Shown here piece after piece: positions 1 through 11,800 of a stretch of DNA of 30,878 nt. The stretch is from a virus. The translations under genes and the position numbers were made by a program. The stretch is taken from positions 1-30,878 of IMG/VR virus record IMGVR_UViG_3300041411_000274; one strand, written 5' to 3'. How positions within the stretch are numbered: the first letter of the stretch is position 1; each line of letters opens with the position of its first letter. Under the pieces are notes generated by a model. It was not told where the DNA came from. It ran no database searches and saw nothing but the letters and a program-made list of their open reading frames with translations.

Positions 1-14
1 CATGTATTTCGTGC

Positions 15-43
15 TTTACCTGCAAGTGTTTTTTTCCTATGAT
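15..43 (+). promoter_or_regulatory. Promoter of the tRNA-Arg gene
   Basis: A TTTACC -35-like hexamer (15-20) and a TATGAT -10 hexamer (38-43) are separated by 17 nt. A GC-rich discriminator (GTGCCCC) follows, as is common at stringently controlled stable-RNA promoters. The predicted start lies a few bases before the mature tRNA. Assigned by pattern only. Confidence 0.5.
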
Positions 44-56
44 GTGCCCCACGCAT

Positions 57-133
57 GCGCTCGTAGCTCAGTTGGATAGAGTACAGGTTTCCGAAACCTG
101 GGGTCGTGGGTTCGATCCCCGCCGGGCGCACCA
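57..133 (+). tRNA. tRNA-Arg (anticodon CCG)
   Basis: A complete 77-nt cloverleaf with encoded CCA. The acceptor arms are GCGCTCG and CGGGCGC, with one G-U pair. The D-arm region is AGCTCAGTTGGATAGAGT. The anticodon stem CAGGT/ACCTG encloses the loop TTCCGAA, so the anticodon is CCG, reading CGG arginine codons. The T loop is TTCGATC. The gene is intact and borders the phage-derived element. tRNA genes are frequent phage integration sites, but no second copy of its 3' end is seen elsewhere in the window. Confidence 0.97.
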
Positions 134-441
134 TATTTTGGTATCATTTAGCTTCAATTCTTATCACCCGCTGATATAACTATTATCACAAACTTTCACT
201 CTTTTTATAAAGTTTCTGAATGTTCTAATAGTCACCATAAATTTTGTGGTAATAAACACTTCTTATGTTATATGCATTAAAAAATATTTAATTATTTGAA
301 TGAAAAATTATATAATCCATTAAATAAAATAAACTCAAAAAATTAAAATATAATCTTTCAAAGTTCTATACTGAATTTAAAAAACTTATAATAGATTTTG
401 AATTAAAAAATTTCCTAATTAAGTTAAACTATAGAAATACT
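134..441. other. AT-rich gene-free spacer between tRNA-Arg and the element
   Basis: About 300 bp of very AT-rich sequence with no credible ORF, RNA gene or strong hairpin. It is the left boundary between the chromosome and the end of the lysis cassette. If the element once integrated at the tRNA, a remnant left attachment site would lie at or near the tRNA 3' end, but no matching copy is visible at the right side. Confidence 0.6.
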
Positions 442-987
442 TCATAATGAGATTCGATGAGCAATCCAGCCATAGAAAAACTGCTCCTGACTTGGATTGC
501 GCTCACAGATTTCAATATAACGCTGGCCTTGCATGATATTTAGTACACGCACTAGAACTTTTTCACCATCTTTCCCACGTTTAGCCAAATAGATTTTTAA
601 AGCACCCAACGTAGCTAAACCATAAATTCCATCCACTACAAGATATGACCAACCTGCCTTGCCTTGGTTATTCAGCAAATTTAAGGCACGCTGTAATAGG
701 GGTTTTGCAAATCCTGTACCACAATTCACGCATGTATCTAAAAGCTCTTCTGCAACCGCAGAACTCAAGGTATTAACTTCGTCAAACCGCGGAGCTATCC
801 AGTACTGCTTTTTATAAATGGCTCTGGCCACTTCAAGTGTTAAATCTCGCATATTGCCTTTAAAACCGTTTACTCGAGCAACTGCTTCAGTAATTCCGTA
901 CTTTGTTGCGCCTCCTCGATCCGCTGGATTATTCACATAGCCGCCTTCGCGCTTAATCAATTCATCTAGATACTGTTCGATGTTCAT
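442..987 (-). CDS. GH108-type phage endolysin (N-acetylmuramidase)
   Basis: A 181-residue muralytic enzyme that cuts peptidoglycan to release particles. The N-terminus carries the glycoside hydrolase 108 signature EGGYVNNPADRGGATKYGIT, with the likely catalytic Glu14. The C-terminal half fits the peptidoglycan-binding domain (PG_binding_3 type) usually paired with GH108. There is no signal peptide, so it needs the holin encoded just upstream. The start has a good ribosome site (AAGGAAAG). It is the last gene of the minus-strand late operon, after the two holin-like genes. No Rz/Rz1 spanin pair is recognisable nearby. Length and motif are normal and the gene looks functional. Confidence 0.93.
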   Translation of the reverse strand: MNIEQYLDELIKREGGYVNNPADRGGATKYGITEAVARVNGFKGNMRDLTLEVARAIYKKQYWIAPRFDEVNTLSSAVAEELLDTCVNCGTGFAKPLLQRALNLLNNQGKAGWSYLVVDGIYGLATLGALKIYLAKRGKDGEKVLVRVLNIMQGQRYIEICERNPSQEQFFYGWIAHRISL

Positions 988-1042
988 TTCGCTTTCCTTT
1001 AAATATAAAAAGCCACCAGTGGAGACTATAAAGATTTATTGA

Positions 1043-1264
1043 TTACTGTTGATTGGTTTCTTCATTTTCTTTTTTCTGTTTATTAGTAGATCCAAAGTAG
1101 AACGCAATCACAGCGCTAGATAAACCAAGTAAGGTCCCTAGCGACACGTTTAATAAGTCACGGTTTTTGTCTGGATATTCAATAAAGAACAAACCAAGAA
1201 CACAGAGAAATGACATTGCTATAACCATGTACGCTAAATATGTCCGAGTATTTTCACTTTTCAT
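1043..1264 (-). CDS. Small two-TM membrane protein, probable antiholin or second holin
   Basis: A 73-residue protein starting MKSENTRTYLAY. It has two predicted membrane helices (about residues 8-27 and 40-58) and a charged, Lys/Glu-rich tail. This start was preferred over an upstream in-frame ATG because GAGG lies 7 nt before it and it overlaps the stop of the preceding holin gene by a few bases, which indicates translational coupling. Lying between a holin-like gene and the endolysin, it is probably a holin partner. The assignment rests on topology and position, not on a recognised family. Confidence 0.7.
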   Translation of the reverse strand: MKSENTRTYLAYMVIAMSFLCVLGLFFIEYPDKNRDLLNVSLGTLLGLSSAVIAFYFGSTNKQKKENEETNQQ

Positions 1265-1538
1265 CTTTATCCTCTTTGATGCGTTGTTTGGCTTGCTCAT
1301 ACTGTTTTTTACGCAATTCATGAATCTCTTCTGAACGCTTTTCATCACGGCGCTTAAAGTAGAGATTCGTTGAATAGGTTGCTACACCTATTAAGATTGA
1401 AATAATTACAGCCCAATCAATTTTTCCGGCAATTCCAATCAACCCCCCTCCTACGACATAGCCATATGAAAATTTAGTTGCCGTGGCTGCAGCTGTACTC
1501 GCTGCAGCTTCAACTACACTATTTGTTTGATCGCTCAT
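1254..1538 (-). CDS. Probable holin
   Basis: A 94-residue protein starting MSDQTNSVVEAAAS. The N-terminal half is Ala/Gly-rich with two weakly to strongly hydrophobic stretches (about residues 25-40 and 43-60), followed by a highly charged cytoplasmic tail rich in Lys, Arg and Glu. This is the usual build of phage holins. The ATG at 1538 is preceded by AGGAGG. An upstream ATG at 1565 would add nine residues and start inside a hairpin, so it is less likely. It is the first gene of the lysis cassette, overlaps the next gene, and lies 123 bp after the 242-residue tail-tip gene. Confidence 0.8.
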   Translation of the reverse strand: MSDQTNSVVEAAASTAAATATKFSYGYVVGGGLIGIAGKIDWAVIISILIGVATYSTNLYFKRRDEKRSEEIHELRKKQYEQAKQRIKEDKDEK

Positions 1539-1564
1539 ACATGCCTTCCTCCTGATTTTGGGCA

Positions 1565-1587
1565 TAAAAAAACACCCTGATGGGTGC
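1565..1587 (-). terminator. Terminator-like hairpin upstream of holin
   Basis: On the minus strand CACCC and GGGTG pair around a 4-nt loop and are followed by seven T. It separates the tail-tip genes from the lysis cassette, 27 nt before the holin start. Confidence 0.75.
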
Positions 1588-1660
1588 TGTAATAAAAAAC
1601 TGTAAATTAGGAGTTACTTAATATTTCCAATTAAGGTGTCTTACATTTATCTCGCCTATG

Positions 1661-2389
1661 CTAAAAATTAGTAACATCAATAGCCATACCTGCAGAGAAA
1701 GGATCGCCAACTGATGCTGTTTGGGTAGTGCCTGATGTACTTGCAACACTAATCCATCTGTAATCTAAATTTAATGTACCTCCAGCTTCATCTATATAAA
1801 AACCTGCAATAGCATAGTTTAAAGACTGCCGACCGTTGTACCATTCTTTAGCTTGGTAACCAAGTTGACTAATTACAATAGCTAATTTCTTACCTATAGC
1901 ACCACCCCTTAAAGGCGCAGAATACGTTTCTGCAGGATGACGTAAAGGTAAGTTATGCGGAGACCCGTTAGCCCTTTGAATATAGGCTACTGGTTTAATT
2001 GTAGGGTAGTTAGAATTAAAAATAACTTTACTATTAGCATCGTAAATTTCTAAACCGTATTTAAATAGATCTACATCAGCAGGGAAATCACTTACAGACA
2101 TGAACTCATAAACAGTGAATGTACCAATTGTAGGCCAATGGTTTGTAGACATACATTCAATAGAATATTTACGAATATCACCTATAGGTAAGTTATCAAC
2201 TAAATCGAATCTTAATCGGTTATTTTTATAGTCATCTAGACGTACAGCAATTAAAGATTTAGAAGAACCACATACATACTCTAATTTATCTGTAGTATAT
2301 GTAGTCTTCTTATATAAAGTAATTGCAGGGGATTCCCCATCAATCTGTAAATCACCATTAGGTGTTTTAACTAATATTCCGGCAGGCAT
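1661..2389 (-). CDS. Tail-tip associated protein of unknown function (242 aa)
   Basis: A 242-residue protein starting MPAGILVKTPNGD, with no signal peptide or membrane segment. The middle (about residues 108-120, KYGLEIYDANSKV) resembles the short beta-rich motif of small phage tail-tip accessory proteins of the DUF6453 kind. The same type of motif (GLQVFNENAEL) occurs in its upstream neighbour, which suggests the two belong to one superfamily. It follows that neighbour by 2 bp and precedes the holin. It probably decorates the tip next to J or acts as a chaperone for it. The function is inferred from position and motif only. Confidence 0.7.
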   Translation of the reverse strand: MPAGILVKTPNGDLQIDGESPAITLYKKTTYTTDKLEYVCGSSKSLIAVRLDDYKNNRLRFDLVDNLPIGDIRKYSIECMSTNHWPTIGTFTVYEFMSVSDFPADVDLFKYGLEIYDANSKVIFNSNYPTIKPVAYIQRANGSPHNLPLRHPAETYSAPLRGGAIGKKLAIVISQLGYQAKEWYNGRQSLNYAIAGFYIDEAGGTLNLDYRWISVASTSGTTQTASVGDPFSAGMAIDVTNF

Positions 2390-2391
2390 AA

Positions 2392-2856
2392 TTAATAAAT
2401 CCCATAATAAACACGAATCTTAGAATCATCCCAACCATACCCTGTAACAGAGATGGTTATCGTATCCCCTTCAATTTTACTGATCCAAATAAAATATTTA
2501 TTCCATCTGAAAGTGGCCCTACCCCTACTGTCAGTATATCCGTTATCATATTCACGAGTTGTCCATGTCTGATAACCACAGAAAGAATTTTCATTACTAA
2601 AAATAAAAGGAGTACCCCCTAAAAATTTAGGATCCTGAATTACATATTCGTCTGTCACCCTTTCCTTTCGATCAACATCGATATACCCCATAATTTTTCC
2701 TAGGGTATCAGTAACATCTAAAATCAGTTCAGCGTTTTCATTAAATACCTGTAAACCTTGCGCCACTTTTGCCTCCTTGGACTTGCGCTTCTTGCGAAGC
2801 ACAAGCCAACTTACCAATAGTATTCCTACTATAATTAAACCAATAATTAATCCCAT
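2392..2856 (-). CDS. Tail-tip accessory protein with optional N-terminal membrane anchor (dual start)
   Basis: The long reading has 154 residues: a membrane helix (about 3-20), a basic stop-transfer segment (KKRKSKEAK) and a soluble domain beginning VAQGLQVFNENAEL, typical of the start of small tail-tip proteins. Codon 31 is a GTG at 2766-2764, preceded with 5-nt spacing by a perfect AAGGAGG (2772-2778). The 124-residue short form is therefore probably the main product. The long-form ATG at 2856 lies inside the last codons of J and has only a weak AGGT-like site. Either the gene makes an anchored and a soluble form, or the anchor is a separate short peptide that has become in-frame. Function unknown. 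Confidence 0.75.
   Translation of the reverse strand: MGLIIGLIIVGILLVSWLVLRKKRKSKEAKVAQGLQVFNENAELILDVTDTLGKIMGYIDVDRKERVTDEYVIQDPKFLGGTPFIFSNENSFCGYQTWTTREYDNGYTDSRGRATFRWNKYFIWISKIEGDTITISVTGYGWDDSKIRVYYGIY
2772..2778 (-). promoter_or_regulatory. Strong internal ribosome site deciding the short start at 2766
   Basis: The minus strand reads AAGGAGG, then 5 nt, then GTG. It is the best Shine-Dalgarno match in this part of the operon and lies within the longer open frame. Confidence 0.75.
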
Positions 2857-5800
2857 AGACCTAACCTAACTCGCATAACGTTATTGTCGTCGTACACTTC
2901 TAATAAACTACCTGTAAGAACCATACGTGCACCATTAGGCTTTGTTGGATCCTTGTGTGTGGTTAAGGTTCCAAGCGTTGCGGTAATAGCGCTTAGACTT
3001 GATGCATTGATCTTGTCGGCATTGATGTAACCAATGGATGCATTGTCTAAATACAGACCAGCGGGAATAACTGTGCCATTTGGCAAAGTTGTCGGCGTTG
3101 ATTGATAAGTAAATGCATATTTCGGAGTTACTGTACCAGTGACAGTTGACGGTGCGCCGATTGCAAATCTGTTTGCCTGAACAATGAAATCAACTGTCTT
3201 GCTGTCATTCTCAATACCAACGCCACCGACCAAATTGCCTGATTGCAATTTCAAAGTTGCTCTTGCAGTTAAGCCATCAATCGATTGCTGCTGAGATTGA
3301 ATTGAGGCCGTATGTCCGCCTACAGTTGTTGTTAAGTTTGTAAGACTGGTAGCTTGTGTTGAAACCTTTCCGTCAATGGTCGTTACTTTGGCATCTAAAG
3401 AAGATAGAGCTGAAGCTTCTGCTTTGTTTGCAAGTCCGTCACTCAAAGTTTTGATGTCTTGCGACCATGTGCCCCAAGTGCTTGTGCTTGCACTGCGGCG
3501 TTCCGCTGTAAGCTTAGAGTCGGTACCACGTGCAATCTGAATGATTGGCCCACCGGTGGCATCACTGTAATAAACGTAAGTTTCTAATGAGACATAGGTT
3601 CCCATTCCAGTTAAGCCAAGCGTTGATGCTTGCTTAAACTCACGCACAATACGCTTAGGGTAATTTGTCCAGTACCAAGATGGAGGTTGGTTAGTAGAAC
3701 GAGTGTCGGTAACCTCAACATCTTTTAACAATCCGTTAACCGAACTATTTAATGACGTAATACTAGACCCTTGAGAGGTAATATTGCCTTCAGTTACTGT
3801 CACACGGTTAGCTAGGTTTGTTAAAGCCGTACTATCCGCTTTACTTGTTAATGTGCCATTAATACTAGTAATGCTGTTGTTCAGTTGAGTGATCGAGTTG
3901 CCTTGGCTAGTAATCGTTCCCTCAGCCGTGCTCACGCGGGTAGTAAGCGACGATAAGGCATTGGCTGTAACATCATTGGCAGCAATGGCATCAGCGTCCT
4001 CAATGATGAGGTAATCAAGCTCCGTCATGCCCGCTGCATTTGAATAGTTACCAAGGAATTGAACGCTTAAGAATGCAGTGGCATTTGGCATTTGACGAGG
4101 CGCTGCTAAAGTCCAACTTCCTGTCGCGGCACCGGCAGCTCGTCCTTTAACGTACACCGTAACTTCTTGCCAGACGTTGTTTGCAGGGCTTTGATTGATC
4201 ACAAAGTAATTTGAAGAACCAAAGTCAGTAGACACGGTGTTGCTTGAGTTAACATGTGAAGTGCCATCTGCCGCCAAGGTGCAAACTGCACAGTAGACTG
4301 TTCCTGTACCACTGAGACGGCGATAGCGAGCGCGGATGCGATAAGTCTTTGTTTGATCAAATGGCAGTTTTGCTTTTGATCTTGCATTTACGTGGTCGTT
4401 ACCCGCGTTGTTACCAAAACGATAGACTTTGCCACCAAGCGCAGAGGTGTCGTCGGCTCTTGCGACTTCGCCATTTTTGGTCCAGTAAATCCACTCTGAA
4501 TCAGGATCTACATCAAGTGATGCAGACATGGTGATGCCATTGGCTACGTTTTTAAGATTCGCTGTAAGGCTAGTGATTGAGGATGTATTTGCTGTGATCT
4601 TGCCTTCGGCTGTAGTTACACGGCTGTCAAGATCAGTAACGGCTGAAGTGCTCGCTTTGGTATTTAAAGCACCGTTAATGCTTGTGATACTGTTGTTTAG
4701 CGATGTAATAGAATTACTGTGAGAAGTAATCGTATTACCCTGTTGAGTCACAGTATTCGTCAAGTTCGAAATAGCTGAAGCATTGGCGGTAATCTCGGTA
4801 GAAACATCTAACAAAGATGGCTCTACAATCGCTGAAATGCCGCTTGATGCAAGATCGGCTTCTGCAACTAAACTTGCTGACCAACCATTAATCCAATCAT
4901 CTGGCGGAGTTGTATAGCCGATTTCCGCATCAATATTAAACTTAGGATACTGCCAGTAAGCGTTAGGCGCTTGAGAAGTTAAGATGACAACTACTGTGCC
5001 GTTACGAACGCCTAAACGTACACGGGTTGGTAGCGTACCTGAGTTCACCACCCCGTGTTGAATAATTGAAGTACCAGTGTAAGCATAACCTCCAATATTC
5101 AAATTAATATCGGTCTTGCCAGCCAAATAGTTATAACCAGTAAGCGCCAATCTAAACATCTTACTTGTGAAGGTAATAGGCGTTTGAATTACGATGTTAC
5201 CAACGACATTTGCCCCGTTTTGTTGGAAAACCAACACACCTCTAAATAACTTAGCTGCACCGGTACCACCTTGAATCTTAGGCAATGCAGCGTTTGCTGT
5301 ATTGGTAGTAACCGCTAGATTATTAGTCAAGGAAGTAATCGAGCTACCTTGAGAGCTAATATTGCCTTCCGCTGTAGTAACTCGATTTGACAATGAGGTC
5401 AGAGCGGATGCGTCTGCTTTCTGAGAAAGCGCGGTATTAATATTGGTAACACTGTTGTTAAGAGTGACAATGTTGTTAGATGCCGAAGTTACGCGTCCAT
5501 CAATGTTTGTAACTTTAGAATCAAGCGTGCTCAAAGCAGACGATGTTGCTTGTAAGTCACTAGCTAATTTTTTATTGCCTGTGATGTTGCGAAATTGAAT
5601 GTTCGTTACGTGCCATAGTTGAGCCGCTGCCTCTGCCGCCGCAATGCTTACCTGAATCCACGGACGAATTTCAACCATTCCATTTGGTACAGTGAAATAC
5701 CCCTCGACCATGCCCCACGCATTTTTATCAGTCGATTTAACGGCCACTGTGTACCAAGACCACGTTCCCGCACTATTCCTCACACTAAAACCAATTACAG

Positions 5801-8800
5801 CCGAAGCTGTCGCTGAAGTATTTGGCGTAGCGAGCCATGCTGAGGCATAGAACATATCGCCAGCATTACATTTAACAAATGGGCCATAATACGTATCGCG
5901 GCTGTTTAGTTTTAATGCTTTTGGAGAAGGTGGATTAGGTGCCGCATCAGTCGCATCAACAATTGCACCAGCCGTCCAGCCATTCTTTGGATCGACAAAG
6001 TCAGGATTGAGAATCAGGTTCGATAAATCATTATTAGCAAGCGTGTTATTCAAGCTAGTAATCGAATTACCTTGACTTGTAATGTTGCCTTCCGCCGCTG
6101 TCACTCGGTTAGAAAGAGTGTTTACAGCCGAAGCGTCCGCTTTATTGGTAAGCGTTCCGTTGATAGAAGTAACACTATTTTTCAAGCTAGTAATGTCAGT
6201 ACCTTGACTTGTAATAGTGCTACCTTGTTGATTAACAGTAGACGTTAAAGAAGTAAGAGCGGCAGAGGTCGCAAAACTTCCATCAGCATCATCAGTCGTC
6301 AATACTGGTGAAACTTTGTAGCCTTGAACTTCCCACCAGCCGGCTGAACCTGTGTGACCAGGAGCAATACCAAAGAACAATTGAGGATTGGCGTCAGATG
6401 TATAAGTTAGGTTTGCAGTACGCTCAATTTTTGTCCATGTTTCATTCTTAGGAACTTCGGTTACAGGAATGCCAATGCTTGAATAGCCCGCAGTGGTGAA
6501 CTTACCATCATTGCCAGAGCGACCAATCGGGATCATCAGTAAGCCGTTAGAGTCAGCGCTACAACGAACCCAAAAACTTACTTTGTAAGTTCTATCGTTC
6601 GGCAAAGGTGTTCTTGCATAGTTAAAACAGTTCACTGGAACAGTTGTATCTTTGCGGAATACCGTATTGCTAACTTTGCCTGTCGTTGTCGTTTTGAAGT
6701 ACTGCGCCATTGGATAGCCGTAATGACTGATCCACTTCTCTGGGTTGGCAAGGCTGTAATCAGGAATTAATGAATCACTATCAAGTGAATTGATAGAATT
6801 TGTGAGAGAAGTAATTGAGTTACTTTGGTTTGTTAATCCACCTTCTGCCGCAGTCATTCTTGTAGAAAGACCACTTAGAGCAGAGTTAGTTGCCGAAATA
6901 CTTCCTTCTGCTGTGCTCATACGTGAGCCAAGCGACGTGATTGAATTTGTTGCTGTCGCTAAACGACCGTCCACTTCGGTAACTTTTGTATCTAAAGTTG
7001 TTAAAGCAGTTGCATTCGCTTGGTTGCCAGCAATGGCTTCCGCATCTTCAAGAATTAAGTAATCAAGTTCAACAATGCCCGCTTGGTTTTGATAATTCGC
7101 AAGGAACATTGGCGTAATAAAACCAGTCATTTGCGAAACTGTACGAGGACTAGCTTGTGTGCCTGCACCAGCAGCAGCTCCCGCTGAGCGTCCTTTGAAA
7201 TAGGCAACAACTTCTTGCCATTCATCGATCGCAGGTGCATGTGCACTGATTACATAGTTCGACGAACCCATAGTATTGGATTGAGTATTGCCCGTTGCCA
7301 CATACCAAGCTTTATCAGGCGTCTTTTGTGAAATGCCAACGTAGATTGTGCCAGTACCAGCACGGCGACGGTAACGCGCCCGAATACGATATGTTTTTGT
7401 TTGATCGAACGGCATGAGGTTATTCGCATGCAGCCAGATAGTGTCATTGCCAGCATTGTTACCGAGCTGAATTACTTTGCCACTTTGTCCTGTTGCTTCG
7501 GCAATAACGTTAAATTCGCCTGTAGCAGCGTAGGTTGTCCAATCGGTAATTGGGCTTCCTGCATTCATGCTAATTGTAGATGTAGCACTTGTTAAAGCAG
7601 AGTTAAGCGATGTAATTGCGTTTGCATTAGAAGTTACTTTGCCATCTACGGTCGTAACTTTTGTATCTAGTAGTTGAAGCGCCGATGCATCCGCTTTAGT
7701 TAATAAAGCACCTTCTGTCGAAGTCATTCGACTTTCTAGGCTTGTTACACGTCCAGCAGTTGCAGTATTTTGATTGGTTGCGGTATTGAATAAATCTGTC
7801 GCTTTTGCTTGAGTGGAAATAATCATCCCACTTGCGTCGGTACCGGCAATCCAAGTTGAAGGCGTTGTATTGGTTCCAACTTGGCGTTCTAACATCATTC
7901 TTTCAATATTGATGACTTGACCAGCGGCTTTTGCAGTTGGGTTGCCAATCAAAAGCATACAGATGGCTGCCCCACCAGCAGGCACTGTAAACACACCACT
8001 AAAACGAGTTAATGAGGCAGTAATACTAAAGCGTTGGCGGGTGCTGTCTGCGTTATAGAGCTGCCATTCAATTGGGTGTGGTGGTGTGCCCCCAACCGTT
8101 TTAGCAACAAAGCTGAAAATGTACTTGCCTTCAGTTAACCATTGGCGAGGCGTTTGTCCACCACCAATATTGAAATACGTTCCGCTGCCGCTTGCCGCAG
8201 GCATGGTGAATTGGAAAGCACGAACATTTGCTGTGTCTGGAGATGTAACAACCTCAAAAGGTAGGCCAGAAACCCAATTTGTAGGTTTTTCAACTGGGTT
8301 TGCGATTTCAGGACCTAAGAGATTCACACCCTGATTTGGCAAGCCATTAAAGTTGCTTTGTAAAGCAGTTAATGCCGATGTGTTTGAAGTAACTTTTCCG
8401 TCAATAGTCGTTACTTTTGAGTCGAGTGACTGTACCGCACTAGATTCTGCTTTGTTGGCAAGAGAGCCATTGATACTAGTGATGTTGTTGTTTAGCGATG
8501 TAATAGAACTACTGTGAGAAGTAATCGTATTGCCCTGCTGTGTCACTGTGTTTGTCAGATTAGTGATTGCAGTGGCATTAGCAGTTACATCAGGCAAATA
8601 GTCGTAAGAGCTAGGAATCCATGCATCCGTTGTGATTACATCGCCTTTGACCAGAACTGCCCAGTAAACCGTACCTACACTGTTTTTGTCGGCAGTCGGA
8701 CGGTTGATCATGTAAAAGTTAAGAACTTTGGCCGTGCCTGAACTATTTTTAGTAAACGTAAATTTATTTACGACTTTACCGCCAGAGTTTACAAGTGACG

Positions 8801-11800
8801 CTAATGATTGAGAGCCACCGCCCGCATATACTGAGAGATATGAACTATTGTCGCCTGTTCCCCGAACATGTTCCGCACACCACAACAATGTGTACTTTGC
8901 GCCTAATTCCCAGTCTTCGCCCATCTCGTAGACGTGATGCGGGTAAGCAATTCCGTTATATGTTCCAACCACATTCGATTTAATAAGAAGGTTCGCGCCA
9001 CCTTTCCCACTTACCGCCAATGAGTTATTCAATGAAGTAATTGAATTGCCCTGACTTGTAATATTTCCTTCTGCCGTACTAACTCGACTGGTTAAACTAG
9101 TAAGCGCACTAGAATCAGCCTTATTTGCTAAGGTCCCATTAATTGCAGTAACGCTATTTTGAAGAGAAGTAATCGAATCACTTTGATTTGTGATCTTTCC
9201 TTCTGCTGTAGTCATACGTGTTGAAAGGCCACTTACAGCACCGTTTGTGCTTGTGATATTTCCTTCGGCGGTGCTCATTCGAGAATTTAATGAAGTAATC
9301 GAGTTTGTGGCTGTTGTTAACTTCCCATCAATGTTGTTGACTTGAGTTTGCGTTGACTGAATTGCAGTGGCATTAGCGTCTAGCAAAGCTTGCGTATCGC
9401 GTGGACTTGGACTCCAAGCTGTAGCTTTATTACCAGCCTCGATTTGGAGTTTACGAATTGTAGGAATTCGACCAGTGCTGTAAGTGCCATAGAACTCAAT
9501 TGCCGAAACGGTCGTACTGGCTGTATGTGTTTTTGGATTTACGGTAACTGAGTATTTGATAAACTGATTGGAAATGACCGCATTAACGCTGGTCGTAAAC
9601 GTGTGCGCAGATCCATTAGAAGAATAAACCTGAACCGCACCGACAACGGGCACACTCATTTCAAACGAAATAGTTACTGGCTTATCTAAGTTCTCATCGT
9701 AAAACGCTTTCAATTCCGCGCTGCGTTCAAAGAGCAAATACTCTTTATTAATTGCAGCAGTTGAAGTGCGCGGCCCTTCTGAGTCAGCTACAGCGTTTAC
9801 GCCACCGATAGTTAACTGAGAATTGAAAGTGTTAATGGCCCCAGATGTTGCTGAATCTGCTTCTGTTTTCGTGTAATAGTTGATTAATGCCGAAGCATCA
9901 GCTTTAGTTGAAAGCCCACCCTCTACAGTGGTAACTCGACCCTGTAAAGCGGTGACCGCATTTGTGTTAGTTGTTACATGGCCATCAATGCTAGTAACTT
10001 TGGTATCAAGCGAAGTAAGTGCAGATGCGTCAGCTTTTTTAGAGACGTTAGTGTTTGTGGTCGTTAGGTCATTACGCAAAGAGGTAATTGAATTACCTTG
10101 GCTTGTAATGGCACCTTCCGCATTGCTAACACGTGTAGTGAGGTTACTGACGGCTGTTGCGCTAGCATCTAACGATGCGTAGATGCCATTAAGATCGGCT
10201 GAACCTGCAACCCATGGTGATCCATCCTTATTGTCTCCTACGTACTCTTCGATCATTAACTTATCCATAGTTAAGATCGCACCCACAGGAGTCATTGCGG
10301 CAGATGAAGCGCCGCCTGTATATAACAGAAATGAAGCAGTTACTCCATCCGCATGGATTGGAGATGATAGGTATAAGTTGTATTTAATTAAGTCAGTCGT
10401 GAATGAAACGTTCTGCGTTTGGGTTGATGTCCATAACAAATTGACAACTTGGACGTTAGCACCACTTTGATTAAATACACGCAACGCAAAACGACCGATG
10501 TAGTCAGCTAGATCTGCTTTTGCGTAGAAACTAAATAGTAATTTAGCTCCACCACGTACCGCTACAGGCGCTTGCTTCCCATCGACATAGTTGCCGATGT
10601 AAACGTAGTTGCTGATATTGGCAGTTAAGTTTTTAAAGTTATAAGCCTTCCCAGTTCTTAACGTTGAGTCGATTAAGCTAACTTCAACGCCTGACTTAGT
10701 TGCTGTATATGGCACAACTTGAGGGTCAGAGAAAGGAGCAATAAGAAGGTTAGACCCTTTACCTGTACTAAGTTCTGACTTAAGCGAAGTAATCGCGCCC
10801 GCATTACTTGTAACTCTTCCATCAATACTAGTAACTTTTGAATCAAGGGTATTTAGAGCGCTCGAATCGGCTTTTGTTGTAAGAGCATTATTGGTTGCAA
10901 CTAAATCATTTTTAATCGAAACGATTGCCGAGCCTTGAGCTGTGATTTGTCCTTCAGCCGTGTTAACGCGGGTCGTTAAGGAATTTAATGCTGTAGCGTC
11001 TGCTTTTTCTGAAAGCGTACCGTTAATTGAGGTAACGCTATTATTCAATTGAGTAATTGAATTGCCTTGGGCTGTAATAACCCCTTCCGCTGTAGTCACG
11101 CGATTTGTTAATGCGCTTAAAGCGGTGGCATCGGCTTTTTGCGAGAAACTTCCATTAATTGAAGTGATGCTGTTATTCAATTGGGTAATTGAATTGCCTT
11201 GGGATGTATTTACACCTTCAGCGTTTGTAACGCGGGTAGTAATACTGCTAATGGCAGATGCATTGGCATCAAGAGCATTCTTAATGGCATTAAGATCGGC
11301 TGGTCCAGCCACCCAAGTTGAAGCAGGCTTTTCGGAACCAAGCGATTCTTCAAGCATCAACATATCAACCAAGTATTCGCCTGTCGTTGGGCCAGATGGG
11401 TTGCCCACAAGGTAAATCGTTGCACCAATGGCATTTGCTGGGGCGTTTACTGTTTTAAACGAATAGCGCTGACCGTTTGCGGTCGGAGAGATATACGATT
11501 CAGTTTGATCCTGTGGAAGTACAAGCCCGCCATTCGTGGTGATCGCACCAGTACTAGGGTTGCGGATAAACCACATAATATTGAAACGAAACGATGGAAT
11601 CGCAGTTGATAACGATTTTAACCATGCGCTAAACATATAGGCTCTGCCTGCCTCAATATGCATTGACATGAGAGCTGGAGCTTGTGCTGCTTGAGCAGTG
11701 CCGAAATACACATAATGCGCAGCGGCAGTGTATGAAACTTTGTACGCTTTTCCATTTCTACGTAATAGCGAATCAACCAAAGTTACCGTGCGTCCAGAAC

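Noticed and set aside
9880-10182. Plus-strand ORFs of 60-117 codons opposite J (for example 9880-10182 and 11062-11415)
   Set aside because: They are shadows of the repetitive J reading frame, lack ribosome sites and encode Val/Ser-rich low-complexity sequence complementary to the linkers.
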